This document shows positions 17,860-26,456 of a stretch of DNA of 64,000 bases, piece by piece. Both the position numbers and the translations under genes were made by a program. The first letter of the stretch is position 1. Every line of letters begins with the position of its first letter. A model generated the notes under the pieces. That model had not been told where the DNA came from. It did not search any database and was given only the letters and a program-made list of their open reading frames with translations. The DNA is from DAOUAM01 sp034433305. Its GTDB lineage: Bacteria > Chloroflexota > Dehalococcoidia > Lucifugimonadales > DAOUAM01. The DNA is taken from contig DAOUAM010000065.1 in NCBI GenBank assembly GCA_034433305.1, forward strand, positions 23,767 to 87,766, written 5' to 3'.

Positions 17860-20844
17860 CTACCAGCGGGCCTCGCAGATGGCGCTGTTGCCCGCCACGT
17901 CGGTCACTTCAAGCGCGATGCTGGCCTCCTGGCCCGGCCCGGCCCTGGCCGCGCTGACGCCGACGGGGAAGGCCGTGCCCGGGCCGAAGAGGGGCACGTC
18001 CACCACGGCGTTGGCCGAGTCCGCCACGTCCACTCGCAGCAGGCCGCTATCGGCGTCCTGGACAGTAATGGTCACGGTGTCGCCCTGCGCCTGCGTGGAG
18101 CAGGCTGGCGGCGCGGCGTCCGGCGGCAGGGCCTCCAGCACCCGGACGACAACGGAGGTGAAGCGCGTCAGCCTGTTGCTGTCGGTGGCCTTCAGGAGGA
18201 TGGTGTGGGTGCCTTCGCCCAGGGCTGACGCCGGCACGTCCAGGGCCGGGCCGGTGCCCAGCCGCTGGCCGGTGGCCTCCAGCTCCCAGGCCAGGCTTTC
18301 GCCGGCCAGCGCGCCGTCCTCCGGGTCGAGAGCGCTGCCCTCCAGGCTGATGACCTGGCCGGTCAGGTACAGGGCGCCGTTCAGGGGCGCGGCGATGTTT
18401 ACCAGAGGCCCCTGGTTGACGGCCCTGAAAGGCGCGTCGGAGGTGTCCTCGGCGGAGTTGAAGCCGTCGCTGGCCTTTACCCTGACCAGCCCGCACCGGG
18501 TGCCGTGCAGCACGCCGCGAGGCACACGGTAGGAGTCGCCCACGTCGCTGACGGCCAGCGTCTCGTAGGTCTGGCCGCAGTCGGCGCTGTACTGGACTAT
18601 GAAGCGCAGGGAGCCGCCGTCGGGGTCGCTGGCCTCCCAGCGGATGGTGGTGGCCCTGTCCCCCAGCCTTTCGCCGCCGTTGGGGAAGGTGACCGTGACA
18701 GTGGGCGGACTGGGGCTGCGCTTGCGCCGCGCCAGCCGCTGGCCGCCCCTGAACACCTGGACCTCGGCCAGGCTGGTGGGAAGGGTGTTGTCCAGGGCTA
18801 CGGTTACCAGGAAGGAGCCTGTCCGGGGAGGCAGGCCCTCGCCTGGTGCCGGGGCATCAGACACGTACATGGTCGGCTCGAAGGCCACCCTGCGCAGCAC
18901 ACGGCCACTGGCGTCTAGCAGCCGCAGGGTGTACCGTCCCTGCTCCGACTGGTTGCCCGGAGGCACGACTGCGGACTCCAGCGTGTAAAACGGCAGGAAG
19001 CTGGCCGAGTCGCCGGCGAGGTCTATCCTGCCCTGGACCACCAGGTAGGTGGTCGGTACGCCGGGGACGACATCGGGGCCGTCGCCGAAGCGGTCGTTGA
19101 TGGCGGCGCGGAGGCCGTTATAGGTGAAGTCTGAAGTCCAGCGCCAGTCGGGGCCGCAGTAGCCCATGATTTCGGCGTGCCGCCTGGGGTCCGCCACGCG
19201 CTGGGTGTGGGTGTCCAGGCCGTAGATGAGGCGGTGCGGCCCCTGGGCCATCGGCCCGATGGTGAACACTGTTGCGCCACCGATGGTGGCCGTGTAGGGG
19301 AAGTCTGGCGCCTCGGCGCTGGCTACCTCGCCGCAGTAGCCCTGCTTGTCGTACACCTGGCCATCAATGACCACAGGGCCAAGAGCGCCATCCACGGCAT
19401 CATGGCGGCCCAGGGCATGGCCCAGCTCGTGGGCGTGGCGGTTGCGTCCGAAGGCGAAGGGCAGGGAAGGCATGAGTCCCACCGCTACGTTGCCGGGGAT
19501 GCCAGCAGCCATGCCGCCGACGCCTGTCAGCCCGGACAGCACGCCGTAGTACAGGCGCTGGCAGCCCAGGTTGCTCCAGCAGCCGTCCCAGAAGCGCATG
19601 GCCTCCAGCGTGCTGGTGATAGCCAGCAGGCTGGTGGAGCCGGAGCCTACGGTAGTGGACGACAGGGCCGAGTCCACGCCGGCCACGGGGTAGATGGCCC
19701 TGAGCCTCTCGTGCAGCTCCAGCAGTTGGGAGGTCGTGGGGGTGGAGCCAGCGCCGCTCACCCGCACGCCGACCCACTTCACCTGGGGCGTCTCCGCGGG
19801 CAGGAAGGTCACGGTGGTCATGCAGTCGTTGAGGGCATCGGCGCGGTCGGCGCAGGTCAGGTCGTGGCTGATGCCCTCCACCTCTAGCTCCACGGTGCCG
19901 CTGCGCCAGGAGGCCGGCAGGTAGAAGTTGGCGCTGGAGTGCAGGTCACCCCGGCGGGCCAGGGCATCGGGCGTGGCCGTGATGGTGCCGCCGGCGTTCA
20001 TCATCGGCAGGGGCGAGCCGGGCAGCGGCGCGCCGTCACGCCGGCCGTGCAGCCTCACCACTACTCCGGGCACGTCGCCCGCCGCTGACTGAAGGTGTGC
20101 CCGCACGATGGTGGCCCTGTCCTGCACCAGGGGCACACTGTCCTCCAGGTCCTGCACCGCCTGGTTGACCTCCAGGCCCACCAGCGTGACCACAGGTTCC
20201 GACGGGACGATGCCCCACTGGGCCAGCTCCAGGGTGACTTCTGCTGTGTAAACGTGCTCCATCCTGCTCTCGGGTGTCAGATGTACTCTGACGATGGCGC
20301 AGAAGCCATCGCCGTTGCTCAGAGGCGCGCCGGTGTCCAGGGGCTGGCCGGGGTCGCAGGCGAAGCCGCTGGGGGCCGTGTCATCCGGCACGCGCCGGAC
20401 GAGGCGGGCCTCCACCTCCACCTCGCGTCCCAGCACGTCGTCGCCGTCGGCGTCCGTGGCGGCCAGCCTGACGGCGCTGACCTGGACGGGCAGCGTGCCG
20501 GTGATGCGGGCGGCCAGCGTGATCTCGCAGGTGTAGGATGGGAAGGCGTTGACCATCTGGAACCGGACCGTGCGCGCCACGTCGCCCGGCTCCGGGTCCA
20601 GCAGGCAGTCCGCCACGTCGTTCTCCGGCGGGATAGGCTGTGGCACTGGCTCGCCGGTCTCAGGGTCCAGGACTTCCACCGATTCCTTCACCTGGGCCTC
20701 CAGCAATACCCACATCGCGTCAACGTCCGCTGTGCGTACCTCTCCCTCCAGGCGCAAGGTGCTGGCCCACGCGGCGTAGGCGCCGCCGGCCAGGCCCAGT
20801 ACCACGGTAATGATGAGGAACAACACCCAACCTCTGACCTGCAT
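17860..20844 (-). CDS. SipW-dependent surface metzincin metalloprotease
   Basis: A 994-residue exported protein. Residues 1-212 are the common TasA-like module (MQVRGWVLFLIIT, GLAGGAYAAW, NDVADC, NAFPSYTCEI, HVYTAEVTLELAQW). The middle carries a zinc-protease core: HELGHALGRHD gives His472, Glu473, His476, Gly479 and Asp482, matching HExxHxxGxxD. A Met-turn AEIMGYC follows at Met560. Both features define metzincins, with Asp or the adjacent His481 as third ligand. The C-terminal 300 residues look like Ig/cadherin-type beta domains (PPTVTVTFPNGGERL, then QGPLVNIAAPLNG). The start is taken as ATG 20844, which overlaps the stop of the signal peptidase gene as TGATG. That tight coupling to its probable processing enzyme is notable. 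Substrate unknown. Confidence 0.87.
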   Translation of the reverse strand: MQVRGWVLFLIITVVLGLAGGAYAAWASTLRLEGEVRTADVDAMWVLLEAQVKESVEVLDPETGEPVPQPIPPENDVADCLLDPEPGDVARTVRFQMVNAFPSYTCEITLAARITGTLPVQVSAVRLAATDADGDDVLGREVEVEARLVRRVPDDTAPSGFACDPGQPLDTGAPLSNGDGFCAIVRVHLTPESRMEHVYTAEVTLELAQWGIVPSEPVVTLVGLEVNQAVQDLEDSVPLVQDRATIVRAHLQSAAGDVPGVVVRLHGRRDGAPLPGSPLPMMNAGGTITATPDALARRGDLHSSANFYLPASWRSGTVELEVEGISHDLTCADRADALNDCMTTVTFLPAETPQVKWVGVRVSGAGSTPTTSQLLELHERLRAIYPVAGVDSALSSTTVGSGSTSLLAITSTLEAMRFWDGCWSNLGCQRLYYGVLSGLTGVGGMAAGIPGNVAVGLMPSLPFAFGRNRHAHELGHALGRHDAVDGALGPVVIDGQVYDKQGYCGEVASAEAPDFPYTATIGGATVFTIGPMAQGPHRLIYGLDTHTQRVADPRRHAEIMGYCGPDWRWTSDFTYNGLRAAINDRFGDGPDVVPGVPTTYLVVQGRIDLAGDSASFLPFYTLESAVVPPGNQSEQGRYTLRLLDASGRVLRRVAFEPTMYVSDAPAPGEGLPPRTGSFLVTVALDNTLPTSLAEVQVFRGGQRLARRKRSPSPPTVTVTFPNGGERLGDRATTIRWEASDPDGGSLRFIVQYSADCGQTYETLAVSDVGDSYRVPRGVLHGTRCGLVRVKASDGFNSAEDTSDAPFRAVNQGPLVNIAAPLNGALYLTGQVISLEGSALDPEDGALAGESLAWELEATGQRLGTGPALDVPASALGEGTHTILLKATDSNRLTRFTSVVVRVLEALPPDAAPPACSTQAQGDTVTITVQDADSGLLRVDVADSANAVVDVPLFGPGTAFPVGVSAARAGPGQEASIALEVTDVAGNSAICEARW

Positions 20845-22118
20845 CAGAAGAGCCTGGCTACTCTGGCAAAGACCCGGTTGACCAGGATGCCGACCCACCC
20901 GATCTTGGGCACTGTAAAGACTTCCTTGCCCAGGAGTTGGCCAGGCTCCACGGGCTGTGGGTCAGCGATGTTGTTGGCGTCGCCCCGCGTGATGAACAGC
21001 GGCCCGCCGGAGGGGGACTGTCTCTCCTCCACTACCCTGTGGAGGATGGAGACCTCCCCCGTGCTGTACTGCACCACATCGCCCACGGATACCTCGGAGG
21101 CTTCCACGTTCCGCAGGATGACCAGGTCGCCGCGCTGGATGTGTGGGGCCATGCTCTGCCCAGCCGCCGCCAGCATGTGGTAAGGGAACAGGCCCAGGGA
21201 GAACCAGATGATCCCCACGCTGATAAAGGCCAGCACCAGCCATGGCAGGGGCCGGTCGGACTGCTTCTCCTGGGCGCTGGCCTCGGCCGTCGCCGGCTTG
21301 CCCGCCGGCGCCACGATGCCCTGGAGGGCGCGGTAGCCTATGTACGGGACGGCCAGCCCCAGGGCACCCATGAGCGCCCACGGCAGGTCAGGCAGCACCG
21401 GCGATAGCCACTCGAAGGCGTGCAGCACACCCCGGTAGGCCATGGCCGCTACGGGGCCGCCAGCCAGGGCTATGCCCGTGGTCAGCATGTGCTCGCCGGC
21501 CGCGGGCAGCACTCGCAGCCCCAGGAACCGGACGGCCACCTCGCCCGACTGTGGGCTGGTCACCTGGGCCAGCGGTATGCTCAGGAAGGCGAAGAGCAGC
21601 CCGACTACCGCCATCGCCAGCGCCGGCTCCCTGGGCCGCCAGAGGGCCAGCAGGTACGCTCTGGCCAACTCCAGGGCCACGATGCTGGAGGTGAAGAAGG
21701 CCACGTTGGCTAGCAGCGCCAGCGACCTGTGGTTGTAAGGGCTGTGGCCGAAGCCGACGAACAGGCCGGCTATGACATAGGCCGATAGCTGGAACAGCCC
21801 GATGAGTACCGCCACCGGCACCAGGCCCAGCCGCAGTTGCGGCCGTGTCGGGCCGCCGCGCCACAGGAGCAGTACCAGCGCCGCCAGCGCCGTCCACAGG
21901 ACAGGCTGCACCACGTAGGAGCGCAGCGCCGCGCTGGCCACCAGCGGCCTCAGCCAGCCCAGGTTTACCGCCAGGTACACCAGCGCCAGGCCGCACAGCA
22001 CCAGCAGTGCCCGGACATAGGGACTGTCCAGGCCCTTCAGCAGCGTCCGCGCCCAGCCTGGCCTCCCGGGGGAGTGGCCCTGCATATCGCCTGTGTCCCG
22101 CAACACCTGCTCTGCCAT
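20844..22118 (-). CDS. SipW-type signal peptidase I with extra N-terminal membrane domain
   Basis: A 424-residue membrane peptidase of the S26B (ER/archaeal/SipW) type. The catalytic domain is in the last 140 residues: Ser322 in GQSMAPHIQRGD, His360 in SILHRVV (His in place of the Lys of ordinary LepB) and acidic Asp380/Asp386 in ITRGDANNIADP. SipW enzymes cut the signal peptides of TasA/camelysin-type proteins, exactly the N-terminal module of the four neighbours. Unlike Bacillus SipW (about 190 residues), it has about 290 extra N-terminal residues with roughly seven or eight hydrophobic segments (around 35-55, 65-87, 98-122, 133-160, 167-185, 212-228, 245-265) before the anchor at 292-312. 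ATG 22118 follows GGAGGG. It is translationally coupled to the metzincin gene. Confidence 0.92.
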   Translation of the reverse strand: MAEQVLRDTGDMQGHSPGRPGWARTLLKGLDSPYVRALLVLCGLALVYLAVNLGWLRPLVASAALRSYVVQPVLWTALAALVLLLWRGGPTRPQLRLGLVPVAVLIGLFQLSAYVIAGLFVGFGHSPYNHRSLALLANVAFFTSSIVALELARAYLLALWRPREPALAMAVVGLLFAFLSIPLAQVTSPQSGEVAVRFLGLRVLPAAGEHMLTTGIALAGGPVAAMAYRGVLHAFEWLSPVLPDLPWALMGALGLAVPYIGYRALQGIVAPAGKPATAEASAQEKQSDRPLPWLVLAFISVGIIWFSLGLFPYHMLAAAGQSMAPHIQRGDLVILRNVEASEVSVGDVVQYSTGEVSILHRVVEERQSPSGGPLFITRGDANNIADPQPVEPGQLLGKEVFTVPKIGWVGILVNRVFARVARLF

Positions 22119-22150
22119 GTACCCTCCGGACAGCGTCTTTGAGTTGCTCT

Positions 22151-22246
22151 TGCATGGCGGTACACAGGGGCGGGTCTCAGACCCGCCCCTGTGTTGCCCT
22201 GGGGAAGTAGTCTAGCCATTCATGGTGTACACTCCGCCTGAAAGCG
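22151..22246 (-). repeat. 96-bp dispersed hairpin repeat, copy 2
   Basis: Inverted copy of the element at 4755-4850. The central palindrome ACACAGGGGCGGGTCT-C-AGACCCGCCCCTGTGT (22162-22194) is perfect over 16 bp per arm. It lies between the PKD/cohesin-like gene and the signal peptidase gene, so it could also act as a partial terminator separating the two. Confidence 0.75.
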
Positions 22247-22271
22247 CCCGCACGCCTGAGGTGAGGTCCCC

Positions 22272-25091
22272 CTACGGGTCTATGACGCCCGTGATAAGGT
22301 CACATTGGGTCTCGGTCAGGTCGTCGCCTGTGTCGTCGTAGTTCATCAGGTTGCCCGGGTCGCGGGCGCCCTGGTCGTTGTCATCGTCGGCGGGCGAGTC
22401 CACAACCTGCTCATTGCTCAGGTCGTGGGCCAGCTCGTGGGCCAGGGTGCGGTTGTCCGGGTCCGAGGCGTTGTTGACGGCGACGCCGCTGTTCTCCGTG
22501 GTGGTGCCCATGATGCCCTCGGTGTTGCCGTCGTCCACGTCGCCATCGAAGCCCGGCGTGTAGTACACGTTGGACACGGCGCTGGCATCCTCGGGCAGCT
22601 CATCGGCCTCGCCGTCGTCGAACAGGCCGTCGTCGTCATCGTCAATGTTGTCCCAGTCGTCGGCGCTGATGCTCCTGATGGAGGCCACCAGGCTGATGAA
22701 GGCGTCGCAGTGGCAGTTGGCGGCATTGCGGGTGAATATCTCGTTGGCCCTGGCGATATCGGCGTTGACGTCGGCCTCGCTGGCCTGGCCGTCCACGACC
22801 CAGACGGTCACCTTGATCTCCTTGACCGGCTTCAGGACCACAGGCGCTGGCACGGGCACCAGGCCTTCTGGGATGAGGATGGGCTGTTGCGTCACTGTGA
22901 TGAGGTCCAGGCCCTCGATGGTTATGACGGTGGGCAGCCTGTCGTGTATGTCCGTGACCAGGGGCTGGAAGGTCAGCAGGGCGGCGTTGACGGTCTCGCG
23001 GCCATCGCCTGCCTGGTTGAAGCCGCTGAGGGTTACCTGGCCCGGCCCCACAGGCTCGACCTGCGGCGGCGTGTAGCCGTCGCTGCCGTCCCCGTCAGCC
23101 ACGGAGACTAGCTGGAGCGTGGCGGGGTCGAAGGTGACCAGTGCCCGGTACGCGCCCAGCAGGTCGGCGCCGCCCGCTCCCGGCGCCTGGGGCAGCGAGG
23201 CGGGTGGCAGCCAGAGGTCCAGGGCCACGTCAAAGGGCGCGTTAACGGGCAGCCCGTTGCCCGAGGGCAGGCCCAGCCGCGCCGGCCCGAAGGGTACCGT
23301 CGTGGCGGCGCTGACGCCTCCGGCCTCGGCCTGGACGGTGGCTATGCCCCACCTGTCAGCCGTCAGCAACAGGACAGGACGGTCTGGATCGCCTTCCAGG
23401 AAGCCCAGGTCGGTGGACGCCTGGAGCGCCTGGGGGTCTATGGGCACTGCATTGCCCTGGGCGTCGGCGCCCGAGATGGCCAGCAGCGCGGTGCCGGGAA
23501 CGGGCGTGCCCACCGGCTGCACCGAGGTCAGGGACAGCGACTCCAGTCCTGTGGGGATGAACTCCACCCTGGCGCTGTCCGAGGCGCCGCTGGGTACATG
23601 GCGGGCCACCAGGGTGTAGGTGTCCGCCGAGGTGGAGGTCAGGGAAGCGGTGTAGGTGCCATCGCCCCGGTCGCTGAGGGCCAGGGGCTGGCTGAAGTCC
23701 CGGCCGGCTGTGACTAGCAGGGCGATGCTGGCGCCGGGCACCGGCTGGCCGCTGGCGTCGCTGGCCCGCACCACGATGTCCGAGGCATCCTGGCCGTCGG
23801 CCCGGTGCGGGCTGCTGGCCGTCAACTCCAGTGACGCCACGGGGCCGACCGCCGGCCCGCCGGAGGTTATCGTCAGGCTGGTCGTGTCGGTGGCGCTATC
23901 GCCATTGGCATCGGTCACCCGCAGGGCTATGGTGTGGGTGCCCACGCCCAGGGCCTGCAGCGCCTCAAAGGGCAGCGTGGGCGTGGCGCCCACCGCGTCG
24001 TCGAACACGCCGTCGTTGTTGATGTCCCACTCGTAGAACGCGATGGAGTCGCCGCAGGCCGCGTTGGGGTCGCTGGAGGCCGTGGCATCCAGGGTGAGGC
24101 TTTCGCCCTCCGCCACCGAGTAGGGGCCGCCGGCGCTGGCGATGGGCGGAGCGTTGACGCTGGCTATCTCCAGGGTGGCCAGGTCCGTCCTGGGCGGGAC
24201 GTTGTCGTCGGTGACCAGCAGCGCCACGGTGAAAACGCCGAAGCTGGCCGTCTCCCGCTGGACTTCAACGCCGCTGGCGTCGGTGTCGAAGACCTGGCCG
24301 TCGTAGTCCAGGTCCCACTCGTACCTGATAATGGTCCGGCTGGGGTCCTGGATGGTGGAGCCGGCGGCGTCCAGTGTCACCGACTGGCCGCAGGATGCCG
24401 GGTTGGGGTTGGCGGCGATGCGGGCGATGGGCCGCAGGTCTTCGCTGGGCATGCCCGCCAGGTTCCACTGCACCAGGCCGACGGTCACCGAGCCCTGGTA
24501 CACGTGGGCCATCCGTGCCTGCTCCTCCACGTGGAGCCGGATGATGACGCAGATGCGGTCGCCGCTGTGCAACTGGCTGCTGACGCCCAGGGGCTGCGAT
24601 GGGTCGCAGGTGCCATCGGGCGCCTTGCGGGTGACGGCGACGCCCACGCTCAGTTCCTCGTCCAGCACGTCCTCGCCGGCCTCGTCGGTGGCGGTGCGTT
24701 CGATGCTGGCGATGTGGACGGGGATGCTGCCGGTGATGATGGCGCCCAGGGTGATCTCGCAGGTGTAGGACGGGTAGGCGTTGGTCACCTGGAAGTTGAC
24801 CACCTGGGCCGTCTCACCCGGGTCCAGGTCGGACACGCAGTCGGCCACGTCCTTGAGCACTGGCACCTGCTCGATGGGCACCTCCACCACCTCGCCGGTG
24901 GCCGGGTCCACGACGCCCACCAGCTCGCGCTCGCTCTGCTGGTCCCAGGCCGCGCCAACGCTGCCGGTCTCGATAATGCCCTCGACCCTCAGTGCAGTCG
25001 TCCAGGCGGCGTAGCCTCCCCCGGCCAGGCCGAGGGCTACGGTGACGACCAGGAACAGCAGCCAGCCTCGGGAAGTCAGCAGTCTCAGCAT
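22272..25091 (-). CDS. SipW-dependent surface protein: PKD, Ig-like, cohesin-like and HExxH domains
   Basis: A 939-residue exported protein with the shared TasA-like module at 1-212 (GLAGGGYAAWTTALR, KDVADCVSDLDPGE, NAYPSYTCEI, VQWNLAG). Two PKD-like repeats follow (about 220-420; YEWDLDYDG and YEWDINNDG are the hallmark strands). Next come Ig/invasin-like domains (about 425-590) and a cohesin-like region near 600-720 (FDVALDLWLP, ALVTFDPATLQLVSV). The C-terminal 200 residues contain ARANEIFTRNA, a Ca-type acidic stretch, HELAHDL (His885, Glu886, His889) and a NLMNYDD that could be a Met-turn. A degenerate or unusual metalloprotease is likely. I take ATG 25091 because its N-terminus matches the sister proteins; GTG 25109 overlaps the previous stop (GTGA) and is an alternative. 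Confidence 0.83.
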   Translation of the reverse strand: MLRLLTSRGWLLFLVVTVALGLAGGGYAAWTTALRVEGIIETGSVGAAWDQQSERELVGVVDPATGEVVEVPIEQVPVLKDVADCVSDLDPGETAQVVNFQVTNAYPSYTCEITLGAIITGSIPVHIASIERTATDEAGEDVLDEELSVGVAVTRKAPDGTCDPSQPLGVSSQLHSGDRICVIIRLHVEEQARMAHVYQGSVTVGLVQWNLAGMPSEDLRPIARIAANPNPASCGQSVTLDAAGSTIQDPSRTIIRYEWDLDYDGQVFDTDASGVEVQRETASFGVFTVALLVTDDNVPPRTDLATLEIASVNAPPIASAGGPYSVAEGESLTLDATASSDPNAACGDSIAFYEWDINNDGVFDDAVGATPTLPFEALQALGVGTHTIALRVTDANGDSATDTTSLTITSGGPAVGPVASLELTASSPHRADGQDASDIVVRASDASGQPVPGASIALLVTAGRDFSQPLALSDRGDGTYTASLTSTSADTYTLVARHVPSGASDSARVEFIPTGLESLSLTSVQPVGTPVPGTALLAISGADAQGNAVPIDPQALQASTDLGFLEGDPDRPVLLLTADRWGIATVQAEAGGVSAATTVPFGPARLGLPSGNGLPVNAPFDVALDLWLPPASLPQAPGAGGADLLGAYRALVTFDPATLQLVSVADGDGSDGYTPPQVEPVGPGQVTLSGFNQAGDGRETVNAALLTFQPLVTDIHDRLPTVITIEGLDLITVTQQPILIPEGLVPVPAPVVLKPVKEIKVTVWVVDGQASEADVNADIARANEIFTRNAANCHCDAFISLVASIRSISADDWDNIDDDDDGLFDDGEADELPEDASAVSNVYYTPGFDGDVDDGNTEGIMGTTTENSGVAVNNASDPDNRTLAHELAHDLSNEQVVDSPADDDNDQGARDPGNLMNYDDTGDDLTETQCDLITGVIDP

Positions 25092-25105
25092 AGTCTCAAC
25101 GCTCC

Positions 25106-26380
25106 TCACTGCCTGCCGCTCTCGGGCGTCGGCGTGGCCGTGGGCGTGGCGGCCAGGGGCGATGGCGTCAGCGCCGATGTGACGGGCACGCCCCGCCTCG
25201 AGATGAACTGGTACGGGTCTGCCGATGCCCTAGCCTGGGCCAGGAACTGCTGGAGGTCGGCCAGGGTGTAGTAGGTGGCATAGTTGGAGAGAGAGACGCG
25301 TAGAGGCTCTTCTCTGTCCGTGTAGTAGCCGTACTTGTCAATGCGGCCCTCCAGGGAGGGAGAGGCCCGCACCATGTACTCGGAGATGCGCGTCTGGTCC
25401 ACGTAGTTGTCGGCAAGCTGGTCGAAGGGGCCGTCGTAGTAGTCGTTGCGGTTCACGTTGATGCTGCGCACGCCCAGCAGCACCTTGCGGTTGCCGTGGG
25501 CTGTGTCCACCCAGAAGGCGAAGCCGCTGCGCTTGCCCACCAGCAGGTCGTCGCCCACCGGTTCCAGCACGTCCGATAGGCCCTCCTCCTCGTTGAGCAC
25601 CCAGAAGAAGTAGTCCTTCTCTTCGTTGAACAGCAGGAAGAACTGATAGCCGGACTCGTCGAAGGTGCGCTCTATGAAAAGCTCGCCCTGGCCCAGGGGG
25701 AACAGGGCCGGCGGCTCCTGGCGCAGCTTGTGGAGGTTGAAGGTGACCTTCTTGCCGTTGTAGCTGACGGCATAGGTGAAATCGTCACACTTCTCCACAT
25801 GCAGTCCGTCCTTCTCGCTGAAGAACTTGGAGCGAGTGAAGCCCTCCCGGACGCCCGTGGGGAACTCATCGAACTCGAAGTAGGCGAAGGAGAGCACGCC
25901 CCTGTCACGGCTGCCCGCCGGAAGGCGGATATTGCCCCATATCTGTCTGCCCTGGGCGTACATGATGAAGTAGTAGTAGTTCTCCGATGGGTACACGGTC
26001 ACCTCGTCAGGCAGGCTGGAGAAGACGTGCCAGAAGACCGCGTCCACGTCTCCCAGGTCCAGCGCCTGGGAGTACAGCCCCTCCAGCAGCCGCTGGTTGA
26101 ACAGGAGATAGGAGCCAGGCGCCGGCAGTGCGTCAGCGGGAGGAGCGGAGGCAGGCCCGGCCTGGGGCACGACAGTCGGCTCCGGCGTTGGTCCGCCTTG
26201 TGACGACTGCGCCTGTCCGCAGCCGGCCAGCAGGATGGCAGCCAGAGTCAGCGCGGCAACGGCGGCGCGCAGGCGCGGCGCCGACCTCCCCCCAGCCTGG
26301 CACGCGGCGCGGGAGTCGGCGGCCGCGCCTGCGGGACAACCGGCAGTCCGATGGTCGTGTCTCTTCAGGGACATCCTCAT
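25106..26380 (-). CDS. conserved-looking lipoprotein of unknown function in the SipW locus
   Basis: A 424-residue probable lipoprotein. A basic N-terminus is followed by a hydrophobic stretch ending in the lipobox ILLAGC (about residue 54), then a Pro/Ala/Thr linker and a globular domain of about 330 residues. That domain is rich in aromatic residues and beta-prone segments (YLLFNQRLLEGLY, YYYFIMYAQGRQIWG, FFLLFNEEKDYFFWVLNEE). It ends in another Pro/Thr linker (TPTATPTPESG). I do not recognise a family. It does not carry the TasA-like module of its neighbours, yet it sits between two genes that do and its stop overlaps the possible GTG start of the next gene. It may be an anchor or assembly factor for the exported proteins; that is inference. 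The N-terminal extent is uncertain (ATG 26380 or 26374). Confidence 0.7.
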   Translation of the reverse strand: MRMSLKRHDHRTAGCPAGAAADSRAACQAGGRSAPRLRAAVAALTLAAILLAGCGQAQSSQGGPTPEPTVVPQAGPASAPPADALPAPGSYLLFNQRLLEGLYSQALDLGDVDAVFWHVFSSLPDEVTVYPSENYYYFIMYAQGRQIWGNIRLPAGSRDRGVLSFAYFEFDEFPTGVREGFTRSKFFSEKDGLHVEKCDDFTYAVSYNGKKVTFNLHKLRQEPPALFPLGQGELFIERTFDESGYQFFLLFNEEKDYFFWVLNEEEGLSDVLEPVGDDLLVGKRSGFAFWVDTAHGNRKVLLGVRSINVNRNDYYDGPFDQLADNYVDQTRISEYMVRASPSLEGRIDKYGYYTDREEPLRVSLSNYATYYTLADLQQFLAQARASADPYQFISRRGVPVTSALTPSPLAATPTATPTPESGRQ

Positions 26381-26405
26381 ATGAGTGGGCCGTGGCCCGA
26401 TAAAG

Positions 26406-26447
26406 AGGCTGGCCCCCAGTGGCACCACGCCAGCCGGGGGCCAGCCT
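26406..26447 (-). terminator. intrinsic terminator after the octad-repeat gene
   Basis: On the minus strand, AGGCTGGCCCCC...GGGGGCCAGCCT forms a 12-bp perfect stem over an 18-base loop that can pair internally (GGCGTGGTGCC), followed by CTTTAT. It begins 10 bases after the stop of the octad gene. It should largely separate that gene from the lipoprotein gene downstream. Confidence 0.75.
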
Positions 26448-26456
26448 GTCACTTCA

